A stretch of DNA of 64,000 nucleotides from Streptomyces hyderabadensis. GTDB taxonomy: Bacteria > Actinomycetota > Actinomycetes > Streptomycetales > Streptomycetaceae. The notes beneath the pieces are model-generated. The model had not been told where the DNA came from and made no database searches. It worked only from the letters and a program-made list of their open reading frames with translations. The translations under genes were made by a program, and so were the position numbers. Below are positions 25,953 through 33,382 of this stretch, in pieces (the stretch's first letter is position 1; every line of letters starts with the position of its first letter). The DNA is taken from assembly GCF_020404845.1 (NCBI RefSeq), contig NZ_JAIOJZ010000030.1, forward strand, positions 1-64,000, given 5' to 3'.

Positions 25953-26909
25953 ATGCAGCAATACGACGACGCAGGCCGTAACGGCGCGAGCAGGGCCGTT
26001 CTGCTCGACTCGTTCGGCGGCCCGGAGGTCCTGTCCCTCAAGGACGTGCCTGAACCTCAGGCGGGCGACGGCCAGATCCGCATCCGCGTGTCAGCAGCCG
26101 GGCTGAACCCCATGGACTGGTTCATGACCTCCGACGCCGAGACCGCGGCACGGTTCGGCCTGAGCCTGCCCTGCGGATTCGGGACCGACTACGCCGGAGC
26201 CGTGGACCAGGTCGGTGCAGGCGTGAGCGGCTACGCGGTCGGGGACCGCGTGTTCGGGGCGGCCCTGTCCAGGGCGGTCGCCGACCACGTCGTCCTCGAC
26301 GCGGACGGGAACATCGCCAGCGGCATCGCCCACCACACCCCGGACGGCGTCGACGACCGCACCGCCGCCACGCTTGCGATCGCGGGCAGCACCGCGTCCG
26401 CCGCACTCGACGTCCTCGCCCTGGGGCCGGGTGACACGGTCCTGGTCGGCGGCGCGGGCGGTGGAGTCGGCGTGTTCGCGGTCCAGCTGGCACGGATCGC
26501 AGGCGCGCGCGTCATCGGGACGGGCTCGCCGTCGTCAGCGGAGTACCTGCGAAGCCTCGGCGCCGAACCGGTGGTGTACGGAGAGGGACTGGCCGACAGG
26601 GTTCGCGCCCTCGGTGCGGGCACCGTCACCGCGGCCCTGGACCTGCACGGGACCGACACGGTGCACGTCGCGCGTGATCTGGGAGTCCCGGACGACCGCA
26701 TCTGCACCATCGCGGGCCAGGTCGACGGCGTTCCTGCCGCCAACGGCGCCAACGCCGCGCCCGCCGCCCTTGCGGACATCGCGCGCCTTGTCGCGGCAGA
26801 CCGCCTGCGTGTCCCCCTGGCGGCGACCTACCCCGTCGAGAACATCCGCACTGCTGTCGAGCTGCAGGCGACCCGGCATGTCCGCGGGAAGATCGTCATC
26901 GACCTGTAG
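25953..26909 (+). CDS. NADP-dependent zinc-free alcohol dehydrogenase/quinone oxidoreductase (MDR family)
   Basis: A 318-residue medium-chain reductase. The GroES-like part (VLSLKDVPEPQAGDGQIRIRV in parts, GLNPMDW, GTDYAGAVDQVGAGV) is followed by a Rossmann domain with VLVGGAGGGVGVFAVQLARIAGARVIGTGS (in parts). Zinc ligands are absent, as in quinone reductases that handle electrophilic quinones or enones. It is divergent from a TetR gene with a shared operator, an arrangement common for electrophile-inducible detoxification. Confidence 0.87.
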   Translation: MQQYDDAGRNGASRAVLLDSFGGPEVLSLKDVPEPQAGDGQIRIRVSAAGLNPMDWFMTSDAETAARFGLSLPCGFGTDYAGAVDQVGAGVSGYAVGDRVFGAALSRAVADHVVLDADGNIASGIAHHTPDGVDDRTAATLAIAGSTASAALDVLALGPGDTVLVGGAGGGVGVFAVQLARIAGARVIGTGSPSSAEYLRSLGAEPVVYGEGLADRVRALGAGTVTAALDLHGTDTVHVARDLGVPDDRICTIAGQVDGVPAANGANAAPAALADIARLVAADRLRVPLAATYPVENIRTAVELQATRHVRGKIVIDL

Positions 26910-26969
26910 TCCGATCACCACGGGACGGAGGCGATCTGAGGCAAGTGCAGGTCCCCTGATGGCCGCCAG

Positions 26970-27085
26970 ACGGCCCCCGTAGCCGGATATCACGTTGGGT
27001 CGCCTGGGCGAAGACCACGCCGCGCTGCCCGGAGCCTGCGGGGGACTGCCGTCGGAGAGGGCGACGGCGACCAGGTGCGGGTCGT
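26970..27085 (-). pseudogene. Remnant of an acyl-CoA synthetase gene
   Basis: Read leftward, this stretch matches the middle of the ligase gene at about 8003-8099 base for base over long runs (for example TATCACGTTGGGT here and ACATCACGTTGGGT there; GCCGCGCTGCCCGG in both). It gives NVISGYGG for NVMSGYWG. Nothing else of a ligase surrounds it. It lies between the reductase and an SDR gene and indicates that a second ligase gene once stood here. Confidence 0.65.
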
Positions 27086-27111
27086 GTGTCTGGCCGCAGG
27101 TGGGGGCGGGG

Positions 27112-28038
27112 TCAGGTTCGCGGGGTCGGGAAGGTGACTCCGGTCAGCCGTTCGCTCTGGCGCCACAGCCGGGCGCCCAGGTCGGGACTGTCGGCTCCGG
27201 CGGGCAGAGCGGCAGGCTTGGGGGTGCCGGAGGTCTGGTCGCGCCCGGCGGGGCCGAGGAAGCCGCCGTTGGCGGCCGCCGGGTGGGTGGCGGCGTACAG
27301 GGAGGGCCAGGCGGCACCGTCGGCGGAACCCATCAGGGTGCGCGCGGCCAGGGCGACGAACAGGCGGCCCATCAGCCCGGCGGAGGTGTGGCGCTGCAGG
27401 TTGGTGACGGCCGAGCCCGGATGAACGGCCAGGGCGCGGTGCGCGCTGCCGTCGAGACGGCGGGCGAGTTCCCGGGTGAAGACGATGTTGGCGCGCTTGG
27501 ACTTCGCATACGCGCTCATCGGACGGTACCCCTGCTCGCTCATCAGGTCGGTGAGGGCGCCCGTGCGCCAAGTGGCGGCGATGGCGCTGACCGTGACGAT
27601 CCGCGCGTCCGCGGAGCGCATCAGGGCGGGCATCAGGTGGGCGGTCAGGGCGAAGTGGCCGAGGTGGTTGGTGCCGACGGTGAGTTCGAGGCCGTCGCGG
27701 GTGGTGCGGCGTTCGGGGACCGCCATGACGCCGGCGTTGTTGACGAGTAGGTCGATCGTCTCCGTGGCGGCGAGCGGGGCAGCCGCGGCGCGGATCGCGG
27801 CCAGGTCGCCGAGGTCGAGCTCCACTGTCTCCAGCCGTGCGGTGGGTACGGCCGCGCGCAGGCGGGCGGCGGCTTCCTCCAGGGAATCCGGGCGGCGCCC
27901 GGCGAGCAGGACGCGGGCGCTGTGCTGGGCCAGTATCCGTGCGGTGCGGAAACCGATGCCGCTGTTGGCGCCGGTGATCAGTGCGGTCCGGCAGTCGAGG
28001 GACGGGATGTCGGCGGGGGACCAGTGTCGGGCGGTCAT
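27112..28038 (-). CDS. Short-chain dehydrogenase/reductase (retinol-dehydrogenase-like)
   Basis: A 308-residue extended-tail SDR. It has the Rossmann motif ALITGANSGIGFRTARIL, the acidic-residue strand LDLGDLAAI, LVNNAGVMAVP, the catalytic Ser in VTVSAIAAT and the YxxxK motif in SAYAKSKRAN. AGGAG at 6-nt spacing selects ATG 28038 over a GTG one codon upstream. It is divergent from a TetR gene and flanked by two identical-core palindromes, so it is the probable target. The substrate is unknown. Confidence 0.87.
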   Translation of the reverse strand: MTARHWSPADIPSLDCRTALITGANSGIGFRTARILAQHSARVLLAGRRPDSLEEAAARLRAAVPTARLETVELDLGDLAAIRAAAAPLAATETIDLLVNNAGVMAVPERRTTRDGLELTVGTNHLGHFALTAHLMPALMRSADARIVTVSAIAATWRTGALTDLMSEQGYRPMSAYAKSKRANIVFTRELARRLDGSAHRALAVHPGSAVTNLQRHTSAGLMGRLFVALAARTLMGSADGAAWPSLYAATHPAAANGGFLGPAGRDQTSGTPKPAALPAGADSPDLGARLWRQSERLTGVTFPTPRT

Positions 28039-28049
28039 CACACACTCCT

Positions 28050-28065
28050 AAATGAATGTTCATTT
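28050..28065. promoter_or_regulatory. TetR operator, copy proximal to the SDR gene
   Basis: AAATGAA-TG-TTCATTT is a perfect 7-bp inverted repeat 12 bp upstream of the SDR start codon. The second copy is at 28102. Confidence 0.75.
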
Positions 28066-28101
28066 ATTTCTCTCAGCTTGCGCGGGTGGCCCCGACTTGT
28101 C

Positions 28102-28117
28102 AAATGAACGTTCATTA
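28102..28117. promoter_or_regulatory. TetR operator, copy proximal to the TetR gene
   Basis: AAATGAACGTTCATTA has 6-bp perfect arms (AATGAA/TTCATT) and lies 14 bp before the TetR start. The two copies are 52 bp apart centre to centre, about five helical turns. They are A/T-rich in very G/C-rich surroundings. Confidence 0.75.
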
Positions 28118-28131
28118 GCGAAGCTGCTGGC

Positions 28132-28695
28132 ATGGCAACGCGTGACCCGGACCGCAAACGGCAGCAACTGATGGACGCGGCCCTGGCCGAGTTCGCCGAG
28201 TACGGCGTGGCCGGCGCCCGGGTGGACCGCCTCGCCAAACGCGCCGGCATCAGCCCCGGACTGGTGTACTCGTTCTTCGACGGCAAGGACGGCCTGTTCG
28301 AGGCCGTCTACGAAGCAATCGTCGAGCAGACCGTGAACGCCGTGCCCATCGACGCCGACGATCTGCCCGGGTACGCCGCCCGCCTGCACGACGCCGCGGC
28401 ACAGCACCCGCAAGTGATGCGGTTCCTCGCCTGGTACGCACTCGAGCGCGCCGACCGGCCGGTCCCCGAGGTCGTCGCACGTTCCATGGACGAAAAGACC
28501 GCCGCCATCGAGGCGGCACAACAGCGCGGCACCGTCACATCCGACAAGCCGGCCGGTGAGATCCTGGCCCTGGTGCTGTCGCTGGCGAACATGTGGCAGC
28601 ACCACACTGAGGGCGTCAGTCGCCTGGTGACCGACACACAGCGGCGCACCGTCATCACCGACGCCGTGAGCCGCCTGGTCGCCCCCGGTGGTTGA
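28132..28695 (+). CDS. TetR-family transcriptional regulator
   Basis: A 187-residue TetR repressor. The HTH is RKRQQLMDAALAEFAEYG, then ARVDRLAKRAGISPGLVYSFFDGKDGLFEAVYEA (in parts). The ligand domain resembles the group that includes Streptomyces regulators of SDR genes. It is divergent from the SDR at 27112, with an operator near each start. Confidence 0.88.
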   Translation: MATRDPDRKRQQLMDAALAEFAEYGVAGARVDRLAKRAGISPGLVYSFFDGKDGLFEAVYEAIVEQTVNAVPIDADDLPGYAARLHDAAAQHPQVMRFLAWYALERADRPVPEVVARSMDEKTAAIEAAQQRGTVTSDKPAGEILALVLSLANMWQHHTEGVSRLVTDTQRRTVITDAVSRLVAPGG

Positions 28696-28878
28696 CCGCA
28701 CCACGTCCGTCGCGCGGGGCGGAGCCGCGGGCGCGCGAGTTCCCCGCTCAGGTCCGCACCGGGGCTCCGGGCGAGGTGCGGCTGCCCGGGGACGGGCGGA
28801 TCACGGAGTCAGGCCAGGCGCCCCGTGATGGTGGGACGGCCGTCGCCGAGCGGCGGCCGACGGGTCTGCCAGATACAC

Positions 28879-30120
28879 CTAGCGCTTGTCGACGGCGAGT
28901 TCGCCGTTCAGGATCACCATGCTGAGATCGCGCAGGTTTCCGATGTCCGCGGTGGGATCGGCGTTCAGTACGAGCAGGTCGGCGCGCTTGCCTCGGGCCA
29001 CCGTGCCGAGGTCGGGGCGGGCGCACTGCCGCGATGCCCCGCTGGTGCCTGCGGCCAGTACCTGGGTGGGCGTCATCCCGGCCGCGACCATGAGCTCGGC
29101 CTCTTCCAGAGTGTTGGCTCCGAACAGACCCCGGCCGCTGAAGGTGTCGCTGCCCAGCGCGATGTGCACCCCGGCCTGGGCGACCTTCTGGAGATTGCCA
29201 CGCGCGTCCGGGTGGGCATCGTCGATCCAGAGCGTGGGTGTGTAGGTGATGCCGTGTGCGAGCATCAGCTCGATGAGCGAGCGGTCGGTGAGGGGCTCGA
29301 CGGTGACACCGTGCTCCAGGCCGTCCGCCCCGGCCTCGATTGCCTCGCGTGCCGCGGCTTGCTGAGTGGTGTGGACGGTGACCCGAAGGCCCCGCTCGTG
29401 CGCGGTCTCGATACCTGCCCGAAGCAGTGCGAGGGGGAGCCGTTCCAACTCGACGCCATCAGGGAAGGCGGGATTCTGCCAAAGGTATGCCGGCCCGCCG
29501 GAGTGTGCGCACGCGCCCTCCGACAGGAGCTTGATCGCGTCCACCCTGTGGTCGGCGAGGTGGTGCACCAGGTCGCGGATCTCCTGCACGCTCTCGACCT
29601 CTCCCGTGAAGCGCTCGCGCGCCCAGGGGTTGTCGCCGAAGACGGTTGCGGCGGGGTGTCCGTCACGTCCGGTGATGCCGCAACCGGTTGCCAGCAGCCG
29701 CGGGCCACGCAGCGTTCCCTCGGCGATTCTGGCCCGGGTGTCCAGGATCCCGCCCGTCGGATCGCCCACCGACTTGATGGTGGTGACCCCGTGGTCGAGG
29801 AACAGCCCGAGCCGCCCCGGGAGCTCGTTCTCCTCGAAGGCCCGCATCGAGTCCGGATCGGAGACCGCGCGTACGTCGTAGAAGTGGACATGAGTGTCGA
29901 TCAGTCCCGGCATGACCCATCCACCGGCCGCATCGATCTCCTGTCCGCCCCTGAGCGGTTCGGCCGATACGGAAGCGATCTCCGCGCCGTCGACGGCGAC
30001 GTCATACAGACCGGTGAGCGCCTGGTGGCCGTCGAAGACATGGGCGCGACGGATGACGAGGTCGTAGGTCGCAGGGCCGCGAGCCTCGGCGCTCGCGATC
30101 GCTTCGGCGTTCTGGTGCAT
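28879..30120 (-). CDS. Amidohydrolase-1 family metal-dependent hydrolase (imidazolonepropionase/Xaa-Pro dipeptidase-like)
   Basis: A 413-residue cytosolic metallohydrolase. The first metal-binding motif is GLIDTHVHFYD, and a Lys in a DAIKLL segment is the candidate bridging residue. Later His ligands are in LRVTVHTTQQAA and LEHGVTVEP, with the catalytic Asp in HIALGSDTFSG. The composite barrel begins with a strand-rich segment (VIRRAHVFDGHQALTG). ATG 30120 has GGAG 8 nt upstream; an earlier in-frame ATG at 30138 has no ribosome site. A copy of the Rrf2-type site lies about 115 bp upstream, so expression is probably redox or nitrosative responsive. Confidence 0.82.
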   Translation of the reverse strand: MHQNAEAIASAEARGPATYDLVIRRAHVFDGHQALTGLYDVAVDGAEIASVSAEPLRGGQEIDAAGGWVMPGLIDTHVHFYDVRAVSDPDSMRAFEENELPGRLGLFLDHGVTTIKSVGDPTGGILDTRARIAEGTLRGPRLLATGCGITGRDGHPAATVFGDNPWARERFTGEVESVQEIRDLVHHLADHRVDAIKLLSEGACAHSGGPAYLWQNPAFPDGVELERLPLALLRAGIETAHERGLRVTVHTTQQAAAREAIEAGADGLEHGVTVEPLTDRSLIELMLAHGITYTPTLWIDDAHPDARGNLQKVAQAGVHIALGSDTFSGRGLFGANTLEEAELMVAAGMTPTQVLAAGTSGASRQCARPDLGTVARGKRADLLVLNADPTADIGNLRDLSMVILNGELAVDKR

Positions 30121-30232
30121 CGCTCTCACTCCTGGCATGCGAGTAGGTGTTCAGGTCCGGGTGTACGCGGACGGATGGTGCGGCCGTCGCCATCGGCAGC
30201 CGGAGGCCCCGGAGCGGCCACACCTCGCCCTA

Positions 30233-30257
30233 ACTGCAACTAAGATGGTTACAGTTA
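30233..30257. promoter_or_regulatory. Rrf2-type operator, copy near the amidohydrolase
   Basis: The core CTGCAACTAAG, then TGGT, then ACAGTTA recurs in inverted orientation upstream of the Rrf2 gene (30768-30791), 22 of 24 bases matching. Around it CCCTAACTG (30228-30236) pairs with CAGTTAGGG (30252-30260). Confidence 0.65.
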
Positions 30258-30300
30258 GGGTGTGAGCCATGACACGAGGCGTGCGTACGTCAGTGTCGAA

Positions 30301-30744
30301 TCAGCAGTCCTGCGCTTCGTTGTCGCGGGCCAGTATCTGCTGCAGCAGGGCGGCGATCGTCGTCCGGCCGAGCTGCTCCTCCAGGGCCCGCTCCGCGCTC
30401 TGGAACTCGGTTTCGAGCAGGTTGCCGATGTTGCGGCCGATCACACATGCCCCACTGGGCGGATGGGGGTGCCTCGAGAAGATCCGCCCTTCCTCCACGA
30501 CGGCGTACGCGTCATAGAGCGTGATGTCCCGCGGGCTGCGGGCAAGGGACCAGCCGCCACCCCGCCCCTCGGTGGATCGCACCAGGTGAGCGTCTCGCAA
30601 GCGGCCGAGGATGCGCCGCACGAGAACTGGATTGCTTTCGAGGCTGTCCGCGATCTCCGCGGAGGTCAGCGAGCCTCCACGCCGGTGCGCCAGCATCGCA
30701 AGCGCGTGAATCGCGACCGCGCTCCTGCTGCTGAGCCCAGCCAT
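30301..30744 (-). CDS. Rrf2-family transcriptional regulator
   Basis: A 147-residue winged-helix regulator of the Rrf2/IscR/NsrR family. It has SSRSAVAIHALAMLAHRRGG, the recognition helix LTSAEIADSLESNPVLVRRILGRL (in parts) and the wing VRSTEGRGGGWSLARSP. Cluster-binding members have three Cys in the loop after the wing. Here that loop has one (PSGACVIGRN), plus a final-residue Cys (NEAQDC), so a cluster is unlikely and a thiol switch or small-molecule sensor is more plausible. A site matching the one before the amidohydrolase lies 24 bp upstream. Confidence 0.85.
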   Translation of the reverse strand: MAGLSSRSAVAIHALAMLAHRRGGSLTSAEIADSLESNPVLVRRILGRLRDAHLVRSTEGRGGGWSLARSPRDITLYDAYAVVEEGRIFSRHPHPPSGACVIGRNIGNLLETEFQSAERALEEQLGRTTIAALLQQILARDNEAQDC

Positions 30745-30767
30745 CTCCGCCCCTTGTCGCCGCCGGT

Positions 30768-30791
30768 TAACTGTCACCAACTTAGTTGCAG
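30768..30791. promoter_or_regulatory. Rrf2-type operator, copy at the Rrf2 promoter
   Basis: TAACTGTCACCAACTTAGTT then GCAG is the reverse complement of the 30234-30257 site with two mismatches. It lies immediately upstream of the Rrf2 start, suggesting autoregulation. Confidence 0.65.
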
Positions 30792-30883
30792 ATAATTCGA
30801 CGGTCAACCGAGCTGTCCGGGCGGGCGCCGGACCTGAGCAGCCGGGGGAGACGGGACGGGGCGTCATCAGCGACTCCCCGGTG

Positions 30884-30943
30884 GGCGGCGCGTCGGTACG
30901 CAGGTGCGGAGGTGGCGGCGCGTCGGTACGGAGGTGCGGAGGC
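30884..30943. repeat. Two tandem copies of a 30-bp G/C-rich repeat
   Basis: The unit begins GGCGGCGCGTCGGTACG and continues with AGGTGCGGAGG. It occurs at 30884-30913 and 30914-30943 with two or three differences. It lies in the gap between the Rrf2 gene and the epimerase gene, where no gene is supported. Confidence 0.7.
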
Positions 30944-31026
30944 GTGGCGGTGCGGGCGAGCGGAGAGCACACCCGCACCAGTCGCCCTCGACGAATGGGA
31001 GTCCGGTCCCGTGGAACCGGTGCGCG

Positions 31027-31908
31027 TCAGGGCTGAATGGTTTCCAGGTCCTGGAGGAGGCTGGGGTGGGTCGGCTGCCATCCGAGGGCATCGCGGGTGT
31101 GGGCGCTGGTCGCCGGCTGGTCCATGGCGAAGATCGGGCCGAACGGGCCGAACTGCTCCTGGGGAACCTCCTCGACCGGCAGGCCCAGGCGTCGGCCGAC
31201 GACTGCGGCGATGTCCCGCACCGCGTCGCCCTCGTCGGCGACGGCGTGCCAGGCCGTCCCGGCCGGTGCGGACTCGAGGGCCAGCCGGAACAGGACGGCT
31301 GCGTCGAGCGCGTGCACGGCCGGCCAGCGCTGGGTGCCGTCGCCCGGATAGCCGGCCACCCCGGTGCGGCGTGCCTGATCGGTCAGCAGGCCGGCGAATC
31401 CGCCCTGGCCCTGGTTGTGGACCGTGCGCGGCATGCGGACCGCCGTGCTGCGCACACCGCGCGAGGCGAGGTCGAGCAGCGCGTTGACGGAGCGGCCCCG
31501 GCCGCCCACCGGCCCGTCGGTCGGCAGCGGATCGGCTTCGGTGGAGGCGCGTCCCGGCACCCAGGGCGTGCCGGAGACCGTGACGATCGGGCGGTCGCTT
31601 CCGATGAGTTCCTGCCCCAGCGTGGCGAGAGCGGCGCTCTCCTCGGCGATGGCCTGCGCGAGGGCGTCCGGGCTCCCGTAGTCGCGCCCGAACGCCAGAC
31701 TGATCACGCCGTCGCACTGCCCCGCGCCGGACCGCAGGACGTCGAGGTCTGCCAGGTCTCCTCGGAGCACCTTGGCGCCGACGCGCTCCAGGGTCTGCGC
31801 GGAGCGGTCCGAGCGCGCCAGTGCGAGAACGGTGTGGCCGTTACCGAGGAGTTCGGCGACGACGGCGGAGCCGATGGTCCCAGTACCGCCGGTGACGAAG
31901 ACATGCAT
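31027..31908 (-). CDS. NAD(P)-dependent epimerase/dehydratase-family (extended SDR) protein
   Basis: A 293-residue atypical SDR. The N-terminal dinucleotide motif is VFVTGGTGTIGSAVVAELL, followed by ALARSDRS and the acidic GDLADLDVL. The usual YxxxK is not evident; the corresponding segment reads TVSGTPWVPG, as in NmrA-like or atypical SDRs. ATG 31908 starts right at the Rossmann strand. It is divergent from a TetR gene across two long palindromes, so it is probably a TetR-repressed stress oxidoreductase. Confidence 0.82.
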   Translation of the reverse strand: MHVFVTGGTGTIGSAVVAELLGNGHTVLALARSDRSAQTLERVGAKVLRGDLADLDVLRSGAGQCDGVISLAFGRDYGSPDALAQAIAEESAALATLGQELIGSDRPIVTVSGTPWVPGRASTEADPLPTDGPVGGRGRSVNALLDLASRGVRSTAVRMPRTVHNQGQGGFAGLLTDQARRTGVAGYPGDGTQRWPAVHALDAAVLFRLALESAPAGTAWHAVADEGDAVRDIAAVVGRRLGLPVEEVPQEQFGPFGPIFAMDQPATSAHTRDALGWQPTHPSLLQDLETIQP

Positions 31909-31922
31909 GAGCTCTCCCTGAA

Positions 31923-31948
31923 AGTGATGGGACACTTGTCCCATCACT
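31923..31948. promoter_or_regulatory. TetR operator, copy 1 (26-bp perfect palindrome)
   Basis: AGTGATGGGACA-CT-TGTCCCATCACT has 12-bp perfect arms. It lies 15 bp upstream of the epimerase start codon. Confidence 0.85.
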
Positions 31949-31959
31949 GACTGTACACC

Positions 31960-31985
31960 GGTGATGGGACAAGTGTCCCATCACC
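31960..31985. promoter_or_regulatory. TetR operator, copy 2 (26-bp perfect palindrome)
   Basis: GGTGATGGGACA-AG-TGTCCCATCACC has 12-bp perfect arms and shares the 11-bp core with copy 1. It lies 13 bp before the TetR start, and the copies are centred 37 bp apart. Confidence 0.85.
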
Positions 31986-31997
31986 TATCCTGGTCGC

Positions 31998-32576
31998 ATG
32001 GCTAGATGGCAACCGGGGGCGACCCAGCGACTCGTCGTTGCGGCCGTCGACCTGTTCACCGAGCAGGGGTACGACGCCACCACGGTGGCGCAGATCGCCG
32101 AGCGCGCCGGCGTCACCAAGAGCACCTTCTTCCGGCACTTCTCCGACAAGCGTGAGCTACTGGTCGCCGGCCAGGAGACGCTCAGCAGGCTGCTCGCCGA
32201 CGGCATCACCGAGGCACCCGCGAGCGCCAGCCCGCTCCAGGCGGTGGCAGCCGGTCTCGAACGCGCGTCGAGCGCCATGGGACCGGCGAACCGCGAACTC
32301 GGACCTCGCCTCAAGGCAGCCGTGGCGGCCAGCACCGAACTGCAAGAGCGCGACGCACTCAAGAGCGTCGGTCTGGCGGCCGCCATGACGGCCGCGCTCA
32401 TCGCCCGCGGTGTCCCCGAACCGACCGCGCACCTGGCGGGCGAGCTGGGAGTGCTCGCGTTCAAGCGGGGATACGCCCAGTGGTCCGAAAGCGATCGCGA
32501 TGACGCAGAAGGGCTCGCGCCACACGCACTGGCGGCCCTGGAGGACCTGCGTGCGGCAACTGCATCGCTGGGCTGA
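31998..32576 (+). CDS. TetR-family transcriptional regulator
   Basis: A 192-residue TetR repressor with HTH QRLVVAAVDLFTEQGYDATT, then VAQIAERAGVTKSTFFRHFSDKRELLVAG (in parts). The ATG at 31998 puts the HTH at the usual distance from the N-terminus. Two 26-bp palindromes lie in the 89-bp divergent promoter region, so autoregulation and repression of the epimerase gene are likely. Confidence 0.9.
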   Translation: MARWQPGATQRLVVAAVDLFTEQGYDATTVAQIAERAGVTKSTFFRHFSDKRELLVAGQETLSRLLADGITEAPASASPLQAVAAGLERASSAMGPANRELGPRLKAAVAASTELQERDALKSVGLAAAMTAALIARGVPEPTAHLAGELGVLAFKRGYAQWSESDRDDAEGLAPHALAALEDLRAATASLG

Positions 32577-32842
32577 TCCGCGCAGCTCAGCTGTCGGCGC
32601 CAGGCGCACTGCGGCGCCCGTCGACCGATGGCCGCCTCGCCGTCTCACGGCGAACCGGCCTGCGCCGGTGTGGGCCGTGGACGGGACCGGCTCACACCGC
32701 CGCCTCAACGGCTTGCCATGTCGGCCGGGATGACGAACCCGTACATCCGTTTGATCGCAGCCGCGACCGCGGACAGGTTCTGCGCGCGGAGGTCCGGCGC
32801 GGCAGCGTTTGTCCACGTAGTGAGGCGAAGCCCAGGGGCTTG

Positions 32843-32877
32843 ATAGTTAACGTAGCAACAGTTAGCGTGTTAACTAT
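32843..32877. promoter_or_regulatory. Inverted repeat at the MarR start codon
   Basis: ATAGTTAAC (32843-32851) pairs exactly with GTTAACTAT (32869-32877). The right arm overlaps the ATG at 32876 and includes a -10-like TAACTAT, so binding would block transcription and possibly a near-leaderless start. Confidence 0.6.
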
Positions 32878-33316
32878 GAACGGATCGAGCAGAGAGAGCA
32901 CGCTGGAGCTGATGCGGTGGGTCGTGTGGGGGCAGCGGCGCGTCGCGGAAGACTGGATACGGGAACGCGGCCTCACGCACGAGCAGAGTGCCGTGCTGGC
33001 ATACCTCTCGAAGAACCCGGACGCCATTCAGCGTGACGTCGCGCGGGCCATGCGCACCAGTGCGCCGAGCGTCTCGCGGCTCCTGGCCGGACTCGAGCGG
33101 CGCGGACTCGTGGAGCGTCAGGCGCAGGAGAGTGACACGCGTAGCCGCCGGGTGCGTGTCACTGAGGCGGGCTCCGAGCTGATCCAAGGATTCGAAGAGG
33201 CCATGGACCGCATCGAGGAGTCGATCCTCGCGCCGCTCGGCGCCGAGGGGCAGGCGCGGCTCCATGAATTGCTCGAACAGCTCGTGTCCCGGATCGAGCC
33301 ACCCAGCTCTCCCTGA
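32876..33316 (+). CDS. MarR-family transcriptional regulator
   Basis: A 146-residue winged-helix protein. The recognition region is IQRDVARAMRTSAPSVSRLLAGLERRGLVER (in parts) and the wing DTRSRRVRVTEAGSELI. A TTG-initiated extension upstream is possible, but ATG 32876 is the first good start. It is followed 66 bp later by a TetX-like monooxygenase on the same strand, and a palindrome overlaps its own start, so it probably represses the pair. Confidence 0.85.
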   Translation: MNGSSRESTLELMRWVVWGQRRVAEDWIRERGLTHEQSAVLAYLSKNPDAIQRDVARAMRTSAPSVSRLLAGLERRGLVERQAQESDTRSRRVRVTEAGSELIQGFEEAMDRIEESILAPLGAEGQARLHELLEQLVSRIEPPSSP

Positions 33317-33382
33317 CCCGGCCTGCTGCTCCGCACAGCGGCCGGGAGCCTCGCGGGCAAGACCTCAGTAAGGAATACAGGT

